Shown one piece after another: positions 9,306-19,532 of a stretch of 64,000 nt of DNA. Numbering within the stretch: position 1 is the stretch's first letter; each line of letters opens with the position of its first letter. The notes under the pieces were generated by a model. That model did not search any database, was not told the DNA's origin, and saw only the letters and a list, made by a program, of their open reading frames with translations. This stretch comes from Microbacterium sp. Se63.02b (GTDB taxonomy: Bacteria > Actinomycetota > Actinomycetes > Actinomycetales > Microbacteriaceae): the NCBI RefSeq assembly GCF_014171575.1, contig NZ_CP050453.1, forward strand, positions 1,364,001-1,428,000, given 5' to 3'. The translations under genes and the position numbers were made by a program.

Positions 9306-10358
9306 CTACGCACGACCTCACCCGAACCCCGCCTCGGCTCCTGCGACGCGCACGTCTGACCTTCCTGATCGTGGCGGTCGTCGTCCCGGTCGTGATCACC
9401 GCGGTCGCGCTCCTGGTGCTGATCTCGTGGCTGCCGGGACTGCCGGAGCAGGTCGCGACGCACTGGGGCGTGAACGGGGCCGACGGCTTCGGCCCGCCGT
9501 CGACCTATGTCTGGCTCCTGATCGGCGTCGGACTCGTGCTGCCGCTGCTGATGGCCGTCACCACTCGCGTCGGTCGGCGCCCACTGGGGCGGCGCGGCCC
9601 GACTGATGGGTGCGCTTGCGGCCGGGATGGCCGTCTTCGCGGCGGTCATGTGCCTCGGATCCCTCGCCATGCAGCGCGACCTGACAGACCCCTCTGACGT
9701 GCCGGGCATCGGCGGGATCATGGCGCTCTGCTTCGCGGCGCTGGTCGTGGTGAGCGCCGTCGCGTGGATCGTCCAACCGCGCGTCCGCGCAGAACAGGGG
9801 CGCACCCTCGAGCCCCGGCACAGCGTCGCGGTCGCGCAGGGCGAGCGCGTCGTCTGGGTGGGGACCACATCCATGCCCCGCGGACCACTGGTCTTCCTCG
9901 TCCTCGTGCAGCTGGGCCTCGTGGCGCTCGCCGCCTTCATGTTGATCGCCGGGGTCGAGGGGGCCTGGATCGTCGTCCTGGTCGTGATCTTCGTGGCTTT
10001 CGCGCTCCTGGCGACCTCGTCGTTCCGTGTGCGCGTCACCCCGGAGGGCTTCGCGGCGCGGTCGCTGCTGGGATGGCCGCGGATCCGCATCCCGCTCGCC
10101 GAGGTCGAATCCGCCCGTGCGGTCGAGATCTCGCCGTTCGGGGAGTTCGGCGGTTGGGGTTGGCGCATCTCGGTCGACGGCAGGAACGGGATCGTCATGC
10201 GACGCGGGTCCGCGATCGAGGTGTCGCGTCGTGACCGTCGGCCGTTTATCGCCACGATCGACGGCGCGGAGGAGGCGGCCGCGCTGCTGCAGGCCTATGT
10301 GGACGGCACGAGAACCCCGGGCACGAAGCCCGACCAGACGAGAGAGGCGAAGCAGTGA
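9302..10358 (+). CDS. DUF1648 domain membrane protein (frameshifted)
   Basis: About 351 residues in several membrane helices. The N-terminal 100 residues hold a DUF1648-type segment (helix, then LPGLPEQVATHWGVNGADG, helix). The middle and end contain two more helix pairs and a C-terminal soluble domain resembling a PH-like fold (RVRVTPEGFAARSLLGWP). The frame breaks at the four-G run 9586-9589, where one extra base separates RRPLG from GAARLMGALAAGM. It overlaps the GntR stop by four bases and the CPBP start by four bases, so all three genes are one translation-coupled operon. Function unknown. Confidence 0.78.
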
Positions 10359-11304
10359 ACGACTCGACCCCCAGACCAGACGCGTGCCGTGGCCCGCGGT
10401 GATCGTCTTCGTGATCGTGGCCTGCGCCCTGGCGTGGGTCGTGGCTCTGCCGCTGTGGCTCGGTGACGGTCTCGCCGAGCCGGCCGCCGTCGTGCTGCTG
10501 CCGGTCATCATGTTCACCCCGGCGGTCGCGGTGCTCGTCGTCACCTTCCTGATGAGGGTTCCCGCCCGCGGGGAGCGCGCACGGTTCCTCGGAGTGTGGC
10601 CGCTGCGCCCGGCCAAGCGCGTCATCTGGCTGATGGTGGCGGGCTGGCTCGTGCCGCCGGTGATCGTCGTCGCGAGCGTGCTCGTCGCCGCCGGCCTCGG
10701 CTTCGTGCAGCTGGACTTCGCGTTCTCCGCGTTCGCGGCCGAGATCGAGAAGGCCCTCCCCGCCGGTGCGCCGCTGCCTCCGATGGGCCTGCTCGTGTTC
10801 GCGCAGTTCGCGATGATCCCTCTCGGGGCGTTGTTCAACAGCGTCTTCGCCTTCGGTGAGGAGATCGGCTGGCGCGGATGGCTGGTGCCGGCGCTCCGAC
10901 CGCTCGGCACCTGGCCGGCCCTGATCCTGAGCGGCGTCATCTGGGGGTTCTGGCACAGCCCGATCATCCTGCTCGGGTACAACTTCGGTCGCACCGACAT
11001 CTCGGGAGTGCTGTTCATGATCGGCGGATGCGTGGCGTGGGGCATCCTGCTCGGTTGGCTGCGCCTGCGGTCGGCGTCAGTGTGGCCCGCCGTGCTGGCG
11101 CATGGAGCGCTCAACGCCGCTGCCGGCCTCGTCGTGGTCGTCGCGGCCACGCAACCCGACATGGCGCTGGCCGGGCCTCTCGGCGTCGCGGCATGGATCG
11201 TGATCGCCGTGGTCACGCTCGTCCTGGTGCTGACCGGACAGTTCCGCACGCAGCCCGAGCTCGCCGACGCGCAGGGGCGTCTGCTCTCGCCGCCGCGGTC
11301 TTGA
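10355..11304 (+). CDS. CPBP family intramembrane metalloprotease (frameshifted near the start)
   Basis: Polytopic protein with the CPBP/CAAX-protease motifs: EEIGWRGW (Glu-Glu...Arg), FWHSP and LAHGALNA, the set that forms the intramembrane glutamic/metalloprotease site. The GTG at 10355 overlaps the upstream stop as GTGA and is preceded by GAGAGG. One base is missing in the C run 10368-10372, so the frame changes after the fifth codon; repaired, the protein starts VNDSTPQTRRVPWPAV. An alternative is a start at the GTG at 10385 with no frameshift. About 316 residues. Confidence 0.8.
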
Positions 11305-11335
11305 CGGGCCGGGGCGGCGGGGGTTGGCTGAGGTC

Positions 11336-11995
11336 ATGGATTCCTCTCCTGCAGCCTGGTCCCTGACCGACTCGTTCCTCGCCGACACGCTCGTCGGTCC
11401 TGATGCCCCACTCGAGGCGGCGCTCGCCGCACAGCGTGCTGCCGGTCTGCCCGCGATCGAAGTCGCGCCCGTGGCGGGAAAGCTCCTCAACCTGCTGGTG
11501 CGCATCAGCGGCGCGCGCCGCGTGCTCGAGATCGGCACGCTCGGCGGCTACTCCACGATCTGGCTCGCGCGTGCTGTCGGTCCGGAAGGGCGGGTGGTGA
11601 CGGTCGAGGCAGAGTCCGACAATGCGATGCTCGCGCGCGCGAGCATCGATGCCGCGGGTGTGGGCGACCGCGTGGACATCCGGATCGGGCGCGGCGCGGA
11701 GGTGCTGCCCACACTCGTCGGCGGCTTCGATCTGGTGTTCATCGACGCCGACAAGGAATCCAACACCATCTACCTCGACTGGGCGGCGAAGCTCGGCCAC
11801 CCCGGCACCGTGATCGTGCTGGACAACATCGGGCGCGACGGTGAGATCGTCCGTGACGACACCGCCGACTCCAAGGTGATCGGCACGCGGGAGGGACTCC
11901 GGATGCTGGGGGAGGACCCGCGGTTCGACGCCACGGCGTTGCAGACCGTGGGTGCGAAGGGGTGGGACGGCTTCGCGATAGCTGTCGTCGTCTGA
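11336..11995 (+). CDS. Class I SAM-dependent O-methyltransferase (COMT-like)
   Basis: 219 residues with the layout of the catechol/caffeoyl-CoA type O-methyltransferase family: N-terminal helices, then SAM motif I VLEIGTLGGYSTIWLA, a VEAE segment, and the acidic metal-binding stretch FIDADKESN with a following DN pair (VLDNIGRDG). These enzymes methylate hydroxyl groups of small phenolics using a divalent metal. The start ATG at 11336 has TTGGCT 6 bases before it, a weak version of the leaderless box; a TTG four codons upstream is less likely. Substrate not predictable. Confidence 0.85.
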   Translation: MDSSPAAWSLTDSFLADTLVGPDAPLEAALAAQRAAGLPAIEVAPVAGKLLNLLVRISGARRVLEIGTLGGYSTIWLARAVGPEGRVVTVEAESDNAMLARASIDAAGVGDRVDIRIGRGAEVLPTLVGGFDLVFIDADKESNTIYLDWAAKLGHPGTVIVLDNIGRDGEIVRDDTADSKVIGTREGLRMLGEDPRFDATALQTVGAKGWDGFAIAVVV

Positions 11996-12043
11996 CCGAC
12001 GTCGTCCCGTCCGGCGCCTCTCTGAAGCCGTCGGACGGCGGGC

Positions 12044-12049
12044 TAGACT
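12044..12049 (+). promoter_or_regulatory. -10 element of eno (TAGACT)
   Basis: TAGACT about 58 bases before the eno start, giving a leader of about 50 bases with its own AAGGAG. Confidence 0.5.
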
Positions 12050-12091
12050 GGGCGCGGATCGACGACGCTCCACACCACGTTTTCCCCCTGA

Positions 12092-13387
<1,296 letters not shown>

Positions 13388-13466
13388 GCGCCGCTGAGAC
13401 ACACGATGAACCGCCGGCGCGGATGCGGGAAACCCCGCCGCGCAGCGGTCTGACGAAGGAGGAGCC

Positions 13467-14036
13467 GTGGCACGACGACCGGCTCCTCCTTCGCCGTCTC
13501 CGGCGCCGAAGGGGCAGCGGCCCGTGGGGTCGACGACCCCGAAGGCGTCTTCGACGACCAGATCTGCCGCGAAGCCGTCCCGCGCGCGTGGCGGCGCGAG
13601 TGCCAGGGTCGATGTACGGGAATGGACAGCGGGCATCCGCCTGTCCGCGTTCTCCGTGATCATGCTCTCCCTGGTGGTCCTCGGCGCCTGGGTGCTGGTC
13701 CCGACGCTCGGCACCTTCATCGATCAGCGACAGAAGATCGCGGCGCTCGAGGCCTCGGTGCAGGTGAGCGAAGCGGAGATCGCGGCGCTCGTCTCCGAAC
13801 GAGAGCGCTGGAACGACCCGGCGTACATCACGACCCAGGCCCGCGAGCGTCTCTACTACGTCAAACCCGGCGAGGTCGTCTACCTGATCGACAACGACCT
13901 CGATCCCTCGGCTCTGCCGCGCGAGCAGGAGCCCGTCAGCGACACACTCGAGGAGAAGCCCTCCGACTGGATGCCGCAGCTGCTGAAGACCCTCGTCTCG
14001 ACGGGGCTGAGCGGCACGGCTGCCGTCGCTCCCTGA
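13467..14036 (+). CDS. FtsB/DivIC family septum formation initiator
   Basis: 189 residues. A basic, Ser/Pro/Ala-rich cytoplasmic N terminus (1-55) precedes one membrane helix (about 60-80, SVIMLSLVVLGAWVLVPTL) and an extracytoplasmic coiled coil (about 85-115, heptad Leu/Ile), ending in the family motif region with WNDPAYITTQARERLYYVKPGE. Such proteins link divisome components at midcell. GTG start with AAGGAGG five to six bases upstream. Location downstream of eno is conserved in actinobacteria. It should be membrane-bound with its C terminus outside. Confidence 0.9.
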   Translation: MARRPAPPSPSPAPKGQRPVGSTTPKASSTTRSAAKPSRARGGASARVDVREWTAGIRLSAFSVIMLSLVVLGAWVLVPTLGTFIDQRQKIAALEASVQVSEAEIAALVSERERWNDPAYITTQARERLYYVKPGEVVYLIDNDLDPSALPREQEPVSDTLEEKPSDWMPQLLKTLVSTGLSGTAAVAP

Positions 14037-14071
14037 CGACCGGCTCGGAGCATCCTCCCGGGCGGCTCCCC

Positions 14072-14077
14072 TACGCT
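14072..14077 (+). promoter_or_regulatory. Leaderless -10 element of the DUF501 gene (TACGCT)
   Basis: TACGCT, 6 bases, then the GTG at 14084. Confidence 0.6.
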
Positions 14078-14083
14078 GGAGGG

Positions 14084-14626
14084 GTGACCACGCCGCCGTT
14101 CCCCGCCCCCACGCCCGCCGAGCTCGCTGTCGTATCGGCCCAGCTCGGTCGTCCCGCTCGCGGCGTCGTCGGCATCGCGGCCCGGTGCACCTGCGGCAAC
14201 CCGACAGTGGTCGCGACGACTCCGCGCCTTCCGGACGGCACGCCGTTCCCGACGTTCTATTACCTGACGCATCCTGCGGCCACGGCTGCGATGTCGACTC
14301 TGGAAGCCACGCAGGTGATGCCGGAGCTCGCGGCGCTCCTCACCGACGACGAGGACGTGGCTGCGGCCTACCTCGCCGCCCATGAGGCGTATCTCGCCGA
14401 CCGGGCGCAGTTCGGTGACGTCTCCGAGATCGACGGCATCTCGGCAGGAGGCATGCCCACGCGCGTGAAGTGCCTGCATGCGCTGGCAGGACATGCGCTC
14501 GCCGCGGGGCCCGGCGTGAACCCGATCGGCGACGCTGCCCTGGCGCGGTCGTCCTGGTCGCCGATGGTCTGCCGGTGCGAAGACCCCGGTGCGGCGACGC
14601 GTGATGAGTCGGCGCCCTCGGCATGA
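14084..14626 (+). CDS. DUF501 family protein
   Basis: 180-residue soluble protein of the actinobacterial DUF501 family. Hallmarks: GIAARCTCGNPTVV near residue 30 and paired cysteines (CTCG and CRCE), a TFYYLTHPA motif, and VKCLHALAGHALA with conserved Cys/His residues, which suggest metal or nucleotide binding. No reaction is established. The GTG start is fixed by the TACGCT box 6 bases upstream; there is no RBS. It overlaps the S8 peptidase start by ATGA, so these two are co-translated. Confidence 0.87.
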   Translation: MTTPPFPAPTPAELAVVSAQLGRPARGVVGIAARCTCGNPTVVATTPRLPDGTPFPTFYYLTHPAATAAMSTLEATQVMPELAALLTDDEDVAAAYLAAHEAYLADRAQFGDVSEIDGISAGGMPTRVKCLHALAGHALAAGPGVNPIGDAALARSSWSPMVCRCEDPGAATRDESAPSA

Positions 14627-15936
14627 CCGCGCGTCGGACGCTGCGCAGCGCTGCCGCCATGGTGGTGGTGGCAGCGTCCGTCGCGCTCCTCGGCGCGTCG
14701 GCGACGCCGCCGCCGATCCCGGATGATCCGGCGGATCCGACGCGCGCGGCGGAGTACTGGCTCGACGGCGCGAGGATCCGGGAGGCGTGGCAGACCACGC
14801 GCGGAGAAGGCGTCACGATCGCGGTGATCGACACGGGTATCGGCAAGGTGCCCGGGGTGTTCGGCGATGCGGTGGTCGGCGGCACCGATGTGTCCGGAGC
14901 CGGCACACCGGACGGCCGCACGCCGCTCGGCGCGATCGACGGGAACCACGGATCGTGGGTGGCCTCGCTCGCCGCAGGCCGTGGCGCAGCGGACGGCACC
15001 GGCATGATCGGGGTGGCTCCGGAGGCCGATCTGCTGTCGATCTCGGTCGGATTCGGCGCCGCCGCAGCCGTACCCTTCACGGAGCAGGTCGCCAAGGGCA
15101 TGCGCTGGGCCGTCGACAACGGCGCCGACATCATCAATCTCTCGTTCACGACGAACACGCTCGACTGGGACGAGAGCTGGGACGACGCGTTCCTCTATGC
15201 GTTCGAGCACGACGTCGTGGTGGTGGTCGCGGCGGGGAACCGCGGGAGCGGCACGAACATCATCGGCGCGCCCGCGACGATCCCCGGGGTGCTCACGGTG
15301 GGCGGCGTCGACCAGACGGGCACCGCGAGCGTCGAGGCGTCCACCCAGGGCATCACGATCGGGATCTCGGCACCCAGCGAGGGACTGCTCGGCGTCTCCG
15401 CCGACGGCGAGGTCGCGAGATGGCGCGGCACCAGCGGAGCTGCTCCGATCGTCGCGGGCGTCGCGGCTCTGATCCGCTCCGCCCACCCCGACATCAAGGC
15501 GATCGACGTCATCAACCGCATCATCAAGACGGCGATCCCGGTGCCGGACGCGATCAAGCCCCAGGACCCGCTCTACGGGTACGGACTCGTCGACGCGGCA
15601 GCCGCGATCTCCGCCGACGTCGCACCCGTGAGCGTCAACCCGATGGGGGACCTGGCCGAGTGGATCCGATTCTTCCGTCGAGCGGATGCGGAGCCCGAGC
15701 CGGAGCCGGTGCCCACGACGACGCCGGTCGCCGTGCCGCCTCTTCCGGCGGCCGACGCGCCGAGCGAGCCCGGTTCCCCGTTGCTTCCCAGCGCGGATTC
15801 ACTGCGCTACGGTACCCTGCCGCTCATCGCGCTCACTCTGCCTGGTATCCTGATAGCGCTTGGCGTCACCGCAGCTGCCCGGCGCATCCGATCGGCGCGC
15901 GTTCCCGTACGCCAAATTCCCGACTCCGAGGAGTAG
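14623..15936 (+). CDS. S8 (subtilisin-type) serine peptidase, membrane anchored
   Basis: 437 residues. A hydrophobic N-terminal signal (about 8-27) is followed by a catalytic domain with Asp70 (AVIDTGIG), His109 (DGNHGSWVA) and Ser271 (RGTSGAAPIVAG), with the oxyanion Asn in AAGNRGSG. A Pro/Glu-rich spacer (about 355-385) leads to a C-terminal membrane helix (about 400-425) and a short basic tail. The layout resembles actinobacterial mycosin-like peptidases, but no type VII secretion genes are nearby. It overlaps DUF501 by four bases and its stop TAG lies inside the RBS region of the next gene. Confidence 0.9.
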   Translation: MTARRTLRSAAAMVVVAASVALLGASATPPPIPDDPADPTRAAEYWLDGARIREAWQTTRGEGVTIAVIDTGIGKVPGVFGDAVVGGTDVSGAGTPDGRTPLGAIDGNHGSWVASLAAGRGAADGTGMIGVAPEADLLSISVGFGAAAAVPFTEQVAKGMRWAVDNGADIINLSFTTNTLDWDESWDDAFLYAFEHDVVVVVAAGNRGSGTNIIGAPATIPGVLTVGGVDQTGTASVEASTQGITIGISAPSEGLLGVSADGEVARWRGTSGAAPIVAGVAALIRSAHPDIKAIDVINRIIKTAIPVPDAIKPQDPLYGYGLVDAAAAISADVAPVSVNPMGDLAEWIRFFRRADAEPEPEPVPTTTPVAVPPLPAADAPSEPGSPLLPSADSLRYGTLPLIALTLPGILIALGVTAAARRIRSARVPVRQIPDSEE

Positions 15937-15943
15937 TTCTTCT

Positions 15944-17475
15944 GTGCCTCAGAACAGCACTGTGCCCAAGATCCTGATCGTCGGCGGAGGGTACGCAGGT
16001 TTCTACACCGCGTGGAAGCTCGAGAAGCACCTGCGCAAGGGCGAGGCCGACGTCACCATGGTCGACCCGCTGCCCTACATGACGTACCAGCCGTTCCTCC
16101 CCGAGGTCGCCGCCGGTTCCATCGAGGCCAGGCACTCGGTGGTCGCGCACCGCCGTCACCTCAAGCGCACCAACGTCATCACCGCCAAGGTGACGAACAT
16201 CAACCATGCGCAGAAGGTCGCCACGATCACACCCCCGGTGGGTGACTCGTATGAGTTCGCGTACGACCAGATCGTCGTCACCGCCGGCGCCGTCTCCCGC
16301 ACCTTCCCCATCCCGGGCATCGCCGACAACGCGATCGGGCTGAAGACGATCGAGGAGGCCGTCGCGATCCGCGACAAGGTCATGTCGAACTTCGACAAGG
16401 CGGCGTCGCTGCCTGCCGGCCCCGAGCGCGACCGTCTGCTCTCCGTCGTCGTCGTCGGCGGCGGATTCGCGGGTATCGAGGTGTTCGCCGAGTTGCGCTC
16501 GCTCGCCTCCTCCCTCGTCGGCAAGTACCCGCAGCTGAGCTTCGAGGACACGCACTTCCACCTCATCGAGGCGATGGGCCGCATCATGCCCGAGGTGTCG
16601 CTGAAGACCAGCGAGTGGGTCCTCAAGGACCTGGCGAAGCGCGGCGCCAACGTGCACCTCGACACCCAGGTCACGGGTGCCATCGACGGCAACGTCGAGC
16701 TCTCCACCGGCGAGGTCATCCCGACCGACGTCATCGTCTGGACGGCCGGGGTCATGGCCAACCCGACCGTCGTGCGCGGCGGTGACCTCCCCGTCGAGGA
16801 GCGCGGCCGCATCCAGACCCGTGCAGACCTCCGCGTCGGCACCCCGAGGAGTTCGTCGAAGGCGCCTGGGCGGCCGGTGACGTCTCGGCTGTCCCCGACC
16901 TCTCGGGTGGTGGCGTCGGCGGCTTCTGCGTGCCGAACGCCCAGCACGCCGTTCGTCAGGCGAAACTCCTCGCGAAGAACCTCGTGGCCGTCCTCCGTGG
17001 CGAGAACCCCAAGGAGTACTTCCACAAGAACCTCGGCGCCGTCGCGGGTCTCGGCCTGTACAACGGCGTCTTCCAGTCCGGCAAGATCGCCCTCAAGGGC
17101 TTCGTCGCCTGGGTCGCGCACCGCGGCTACCACGGTCTCGCGATGCCGACGTGGGAGCGCAAGTTCCGCGTCATCTGGGGCTGGTGGAACAACCTGTGGC
17201 TCGGTCGCGACCTGGTGAACCTCGAGACGGTGCAGAACCCGCGCTACGTCTTCGAGGAGTTCGCCGCTCGTCCCCGTCCGGCCGCGCCGGCGACGCCCGC
17301 TGCGGATGCTGCTCCGGCCACGAAGGCAGAGCCTGTCGCGAAGAAGCCTGCGGCGAAGGCTGCGCCTGCGGCTGCGGCCGAGGACGTCGCGAAGAAGCCC
17401 GTCGCGAAGAAGCCTGCGGCGAAGAAGGCTTCCGCCTCGAAGGCCGCTGAGCCCGCGGAGGCTGCTGCCAAGTAG
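15944..17475 (+). CDS. ndh: Type II NADH dehydrogenase (NAD(P)/FAD-dependent oxidoreductase; frameshifted)
   Basis: Non-proton-pumping NADH:quinone oxidoreductase, membrane-associated respiratory enzyme. Two Rossmann motifs are visible: ILIVGGGYAGFYTAWKLE near residue 10 and VVVVGGGFAGIEVFAEL near 165, then the GAWAAGDVSAVPD FAD motif. The frame breaks at the C run 16842-16845, where one missing base restores GTPEEFVEGAW. The C-terminal 60 residues are a Lys/Ala/Pro-rich repeat tail (KKPAAK-like units), which could be a later low-complexity extension. GTG start with GAGGAG about 10 bases upstream, overlapping the S8 stop. About 510 residues when repaired. Confidence 0.9.
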
Positions 17476-17495
17476 TCGTCCACGACGCACCTCGA

Positions 17496-17531
17496 GATCG
17501 GCCCCGGAGCGCACTGCGCCCGGGGCCGATC
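17496..17531 (+). terminator. Rho-independent-type terminator of ndh
   Basis: Perfect 12-base arms GATCGGCCCCGG and CCGGGGCCGATC with a 12-base loop, 20 bases after the ndh stop. Confidence 0.7.
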
Positions 17532-17585
17532 GTCGTTCCGGCGGCGCGTCTCCGAGGCGACGCACAGGTGGGATCGGTAACGTCA

Positions 17586-17690
17586 CCGGTGCAAGGGGAG
17601 TATTCCCGTCTGCAGCGTCGTCGTCATTACGAGCATGAGAACGTGCTCCGGCCCGCTGGCCCGCGAGGGTGGAAGAGACCTGGCACCCGC
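17586..17690 (+). promoter_or_regulatory. yybP-ykoY (manganese) riboswitch
   Basis: The sequence fits the Mn2+-sensing yybP-ykoY aptamer. P1 is GGTGC (17588-17592) with GCACC (17683-17687). The first conserved loop GGGGAGTA is at 17595-17602. P3 is CAGCG (17613-17617) with CGCTG (17654-17658). The second conserved loop GTCGTCATTACGA is at 17620-17632, next to hairpin GAGC/GCTC and CCGG. The closing AGAGACC is at 17674-17680. A hairpin ACCCGC/GCGGGT right after it (from 17686) may form the expression platform. TAACGT at 17578-17583 could be the -10. Downstream genes are an uncharacterised protein and DedA. Confidence 0.88.
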
Positions 17691-17767
17691 ACTGCGGGTC
17701 GCCGAGAAACCCCTGCCGTCGTCCTGGCGCCATGGATCCCGGTGGCTCGCCCCACGAAAGGGACACC

Positions 17768-18659
17768 ATGGGAAAGCTCTCCCGCCTGATGGGCATCGCC
17801 TCCGACGCACTCGAGAAGAGCTCCGGGCGCGGCTCGCACTCGTCGGACGGAGCCCGGTCGACGGACTGGAGCGGGATGCTCCGCGGCGCCGTCGATGCCG
17901 TCCGTGGGCAGGGCGAGCCGTCCGATCGGCGACCTCCGGCGTCAAGCGACCCGTATGCGCCACCCGCCGCACCGGGGGAGCGGTCGCGCTCCACGTACAC
18001 GGCAGCGCCTGTCGCCGACGGGTATGCGCCTCCGGCACCAGGGACGTCACGGAACGCGCAGACCGCGACCGACGTCGACCGGGCGGCGATCGCCCGCTAC
18101 GACTACCTGCTTCGGACGGCGGATCCGCAGCGCGTCGAGCAGATCCACCGCGAGGCGTTCGCGCGCCTGACTCCGGAACAGCGCGCGCTCGTCGAAGCCC
18201 GCATGCGGCAGGAGTTCGAGCCGGGCGAGCGTCCGCGGTCCTCGTCGCCGGATGACCTGGCCCGTGCCGCCGGGCGCGCAGAGGCCATGAAGCCCGGCCG
18301 GATGCGTGGTCTGCTGTCGCGGGCACGGGGCGCAGGTGCCGGGGGTGCTGCGGTCGCCGCCGGTGGCGCGGCCGTCGGAATGCTCGGAGTCGTGGCCGGG
18401 GAGCAGTCCTCAGCAGCGTCGCAGGACCTCTGCTGGAGCAGGCGGCGAACATCGGCGTCGACTTCGGCGCGCTGGCGGAGGGCGTCGACGTCGAGTCGTT
18501 GGCCGCCGGCATCGATGTCGAGTCGCTCGCGGGCGGGGCCGGGGATCTGATGGGATCAGCCGGGAAGCGGTGTCGGGAATCGGCGATGCGGCGAGCGGGT
18601 GGGGTGAGCGGCTCGGCGACCTCGGGATACCCGGGCTCGGCGACATCTTCGGGCGCTGA
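17768..18659 (+). CDS. Uncharacterised actinobacterial protein under the Mn riboswitch (frameshifted)
   Basis: About 297 residues when repaired. Starts MGKLSRLMGIASDALEKSSG at 17768 with AAAGGGA upstream. A low-complexity Pro/Ser/Ala region (about 45-100) is followed by a conserved helical part (AIARYDYLLRTADPQRVEQ, then RLTPEQRALVEARM), a glycine/alanine-rich hydrophobic stretch (about 205-235) and a C-terminal repeat GVDVESLAAGIDVESLAGGAG ending LGIPGLGDIFGR. Two missing bases, in the G runs 18398-18401 and 18562-18564, break the frame. I know no function for this family. It sits 77 bases after a manganese riboswitch and 3 bases before dedA, so a Mn-related membrane or homeostasis role is a reasonable inference only. 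Confidence 0.7.
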
Positions 18660-18662
18660 TCG

Positions 18663-19328
18663 ATGAGCCTCGCCAGCACCGCCGACCACGGGTTCACGGG
18701 CCTCACCGGCTTCGCCGCCGACGTCCTGACCGCCCTCGGCGATGTCGGGGTCGGCGTCCTCGTGTTCCTCGAGGTTCTGATCCCACCCATCCCGAGCGAG
18801 GTCGTCCTGCCGTTCGCGGGGTACCTGAGCCAGAGCGGAGATCTGCACCTCGGCTGGCTGATCTTCTGGAGCACCCTTGCCTCCTGGCTCGGGGCCCTGC
18901 TGCTCTACGGCCTCGGAGCGGCGATCGGTATGAAGAGGGCGGTGCGGCTGCTGGCCGCGACACGACTGGTGAGTCGGTCCGACTTGGAGCGGGGGTCCGA
19001 CTGGTTCGTCCGCAGCGGCGGCTGGACGGTGCTCGTCGGGCGCATGGTGCCAGGGGTGCGCAGCCTCATCTCGATCCCGGCCGGCGCATCCCGCATGAAC
19101 CTGATCACCTTCAGCGTGTATACGGTCATCGGCAGCGGTGCGTGGAACACGCTGCTCATCGGCGTCGGGGCGGCTCTGGGCACACAGCACGAACAGCTGG
19201 AGCACTACCTCGGCTATCTCGACTACGTCGTGTACACGGCGATCGCCGTCGCACTCGTGGTCCTGGTCGTGCGACGCGTGCGGGAGGCGGCGGGCGCGAA
19301 GAAGGCTCTCACCGAGCAGGAGGACTGA
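18663..19328 (+). CDS. DedA family membrane protein
   Basis: 221 residues with the DedA/SNARE-associated fold: reentrant helix, the motif PPIPSEVVLPFAGYLS near residue 40, then the amphipathic G.....GRM(V)PGVRSLISIPAGASRM segment and terminal helices. DedA proteins act as lipid flippases or proton-dependent transporters and some give metal or pH phenotypes. It starts 3 bases after the preceding gene and so belongs to the manganese-riboswitch transcript. Confidence 0.9.
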   Translation: MSLASTADHGFTGLTGFAADVLTALGDVGVGVLVFLEVLIPPIPSEVVLPFAGYLSQSGDLHLGWLIFWSTLASWLGALLLYGLGAAIGMKRAVRLLAATRLVSRSDLERGSDWFVRSGGWTVLVGRMVPGVRSLISIPAGASRMNLITFSVYTVIGSGAWNTLLIGVGAALGTQHEQLEHYLGYLDYVVYTAIAVALVVLVVRRVREAAGAKKALTEQED

Positions 19329-19372
19329 GGGACCGGGGCGACTTGGCGCCGTGTCTCGCCGCCTCCACCGGG

Positions 19373-19445
19373 TGCCCCCGCTGGGACTCGAACCCAGACT
19401 GAAGCGATTTTAAGTCGCCTGCCTCTGCCATTGGGCTACGGGGGC
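19373..19445 (-). tRNA. tRNA with anticodon UAA (Leu), unusually short variable loop
   Basis: A 73-base cloverleaf on the minus strand: acceptor GCCCCCG/CGGGGGC, 3-bp D stem GCC/GGC, anticodon stem GGCGA/TCGCT (one G-U), loop CTTAAAA giving anticodon UAA, variable loop TCAGT, T stem CTGGG/CCCAG with loop TTCGAGT, discriminator A. CCA is not encoded. UAA decodes the leucine codon UUA, but bacterial tRNA-Leu normally has a long class II variable arm; this one has five bases. Confidence 0.9.
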
Positions 19446-19520
19446 CGCGCCGCCAGCCTATCGCCGCGCTGCAGGTGCGACCCGGTGCCGCGGGACGTGA
19501 TCCGGAATACGAGGAGGCCT

Positions 19521-19526
19521 TAGGGT
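19521..19526 (+). promoter_or_regulatory. Leaderless -10 element (TAGGGT)
   Basis: TAGGGT, 6 bases, then the GTG at 19533. Confidence 0.55.
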
Positions 19527-19532
19527 GGGGGA

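Noticed and set aside
17282..17475. Lys/Ala-rich tail of ndh as a separate gene or a frameshift artefact
   Set aside because: It is in the same frame as the upstream enzyme core after the 16842 repair and ends in a normal stop; low-complexity tails are common in this group.
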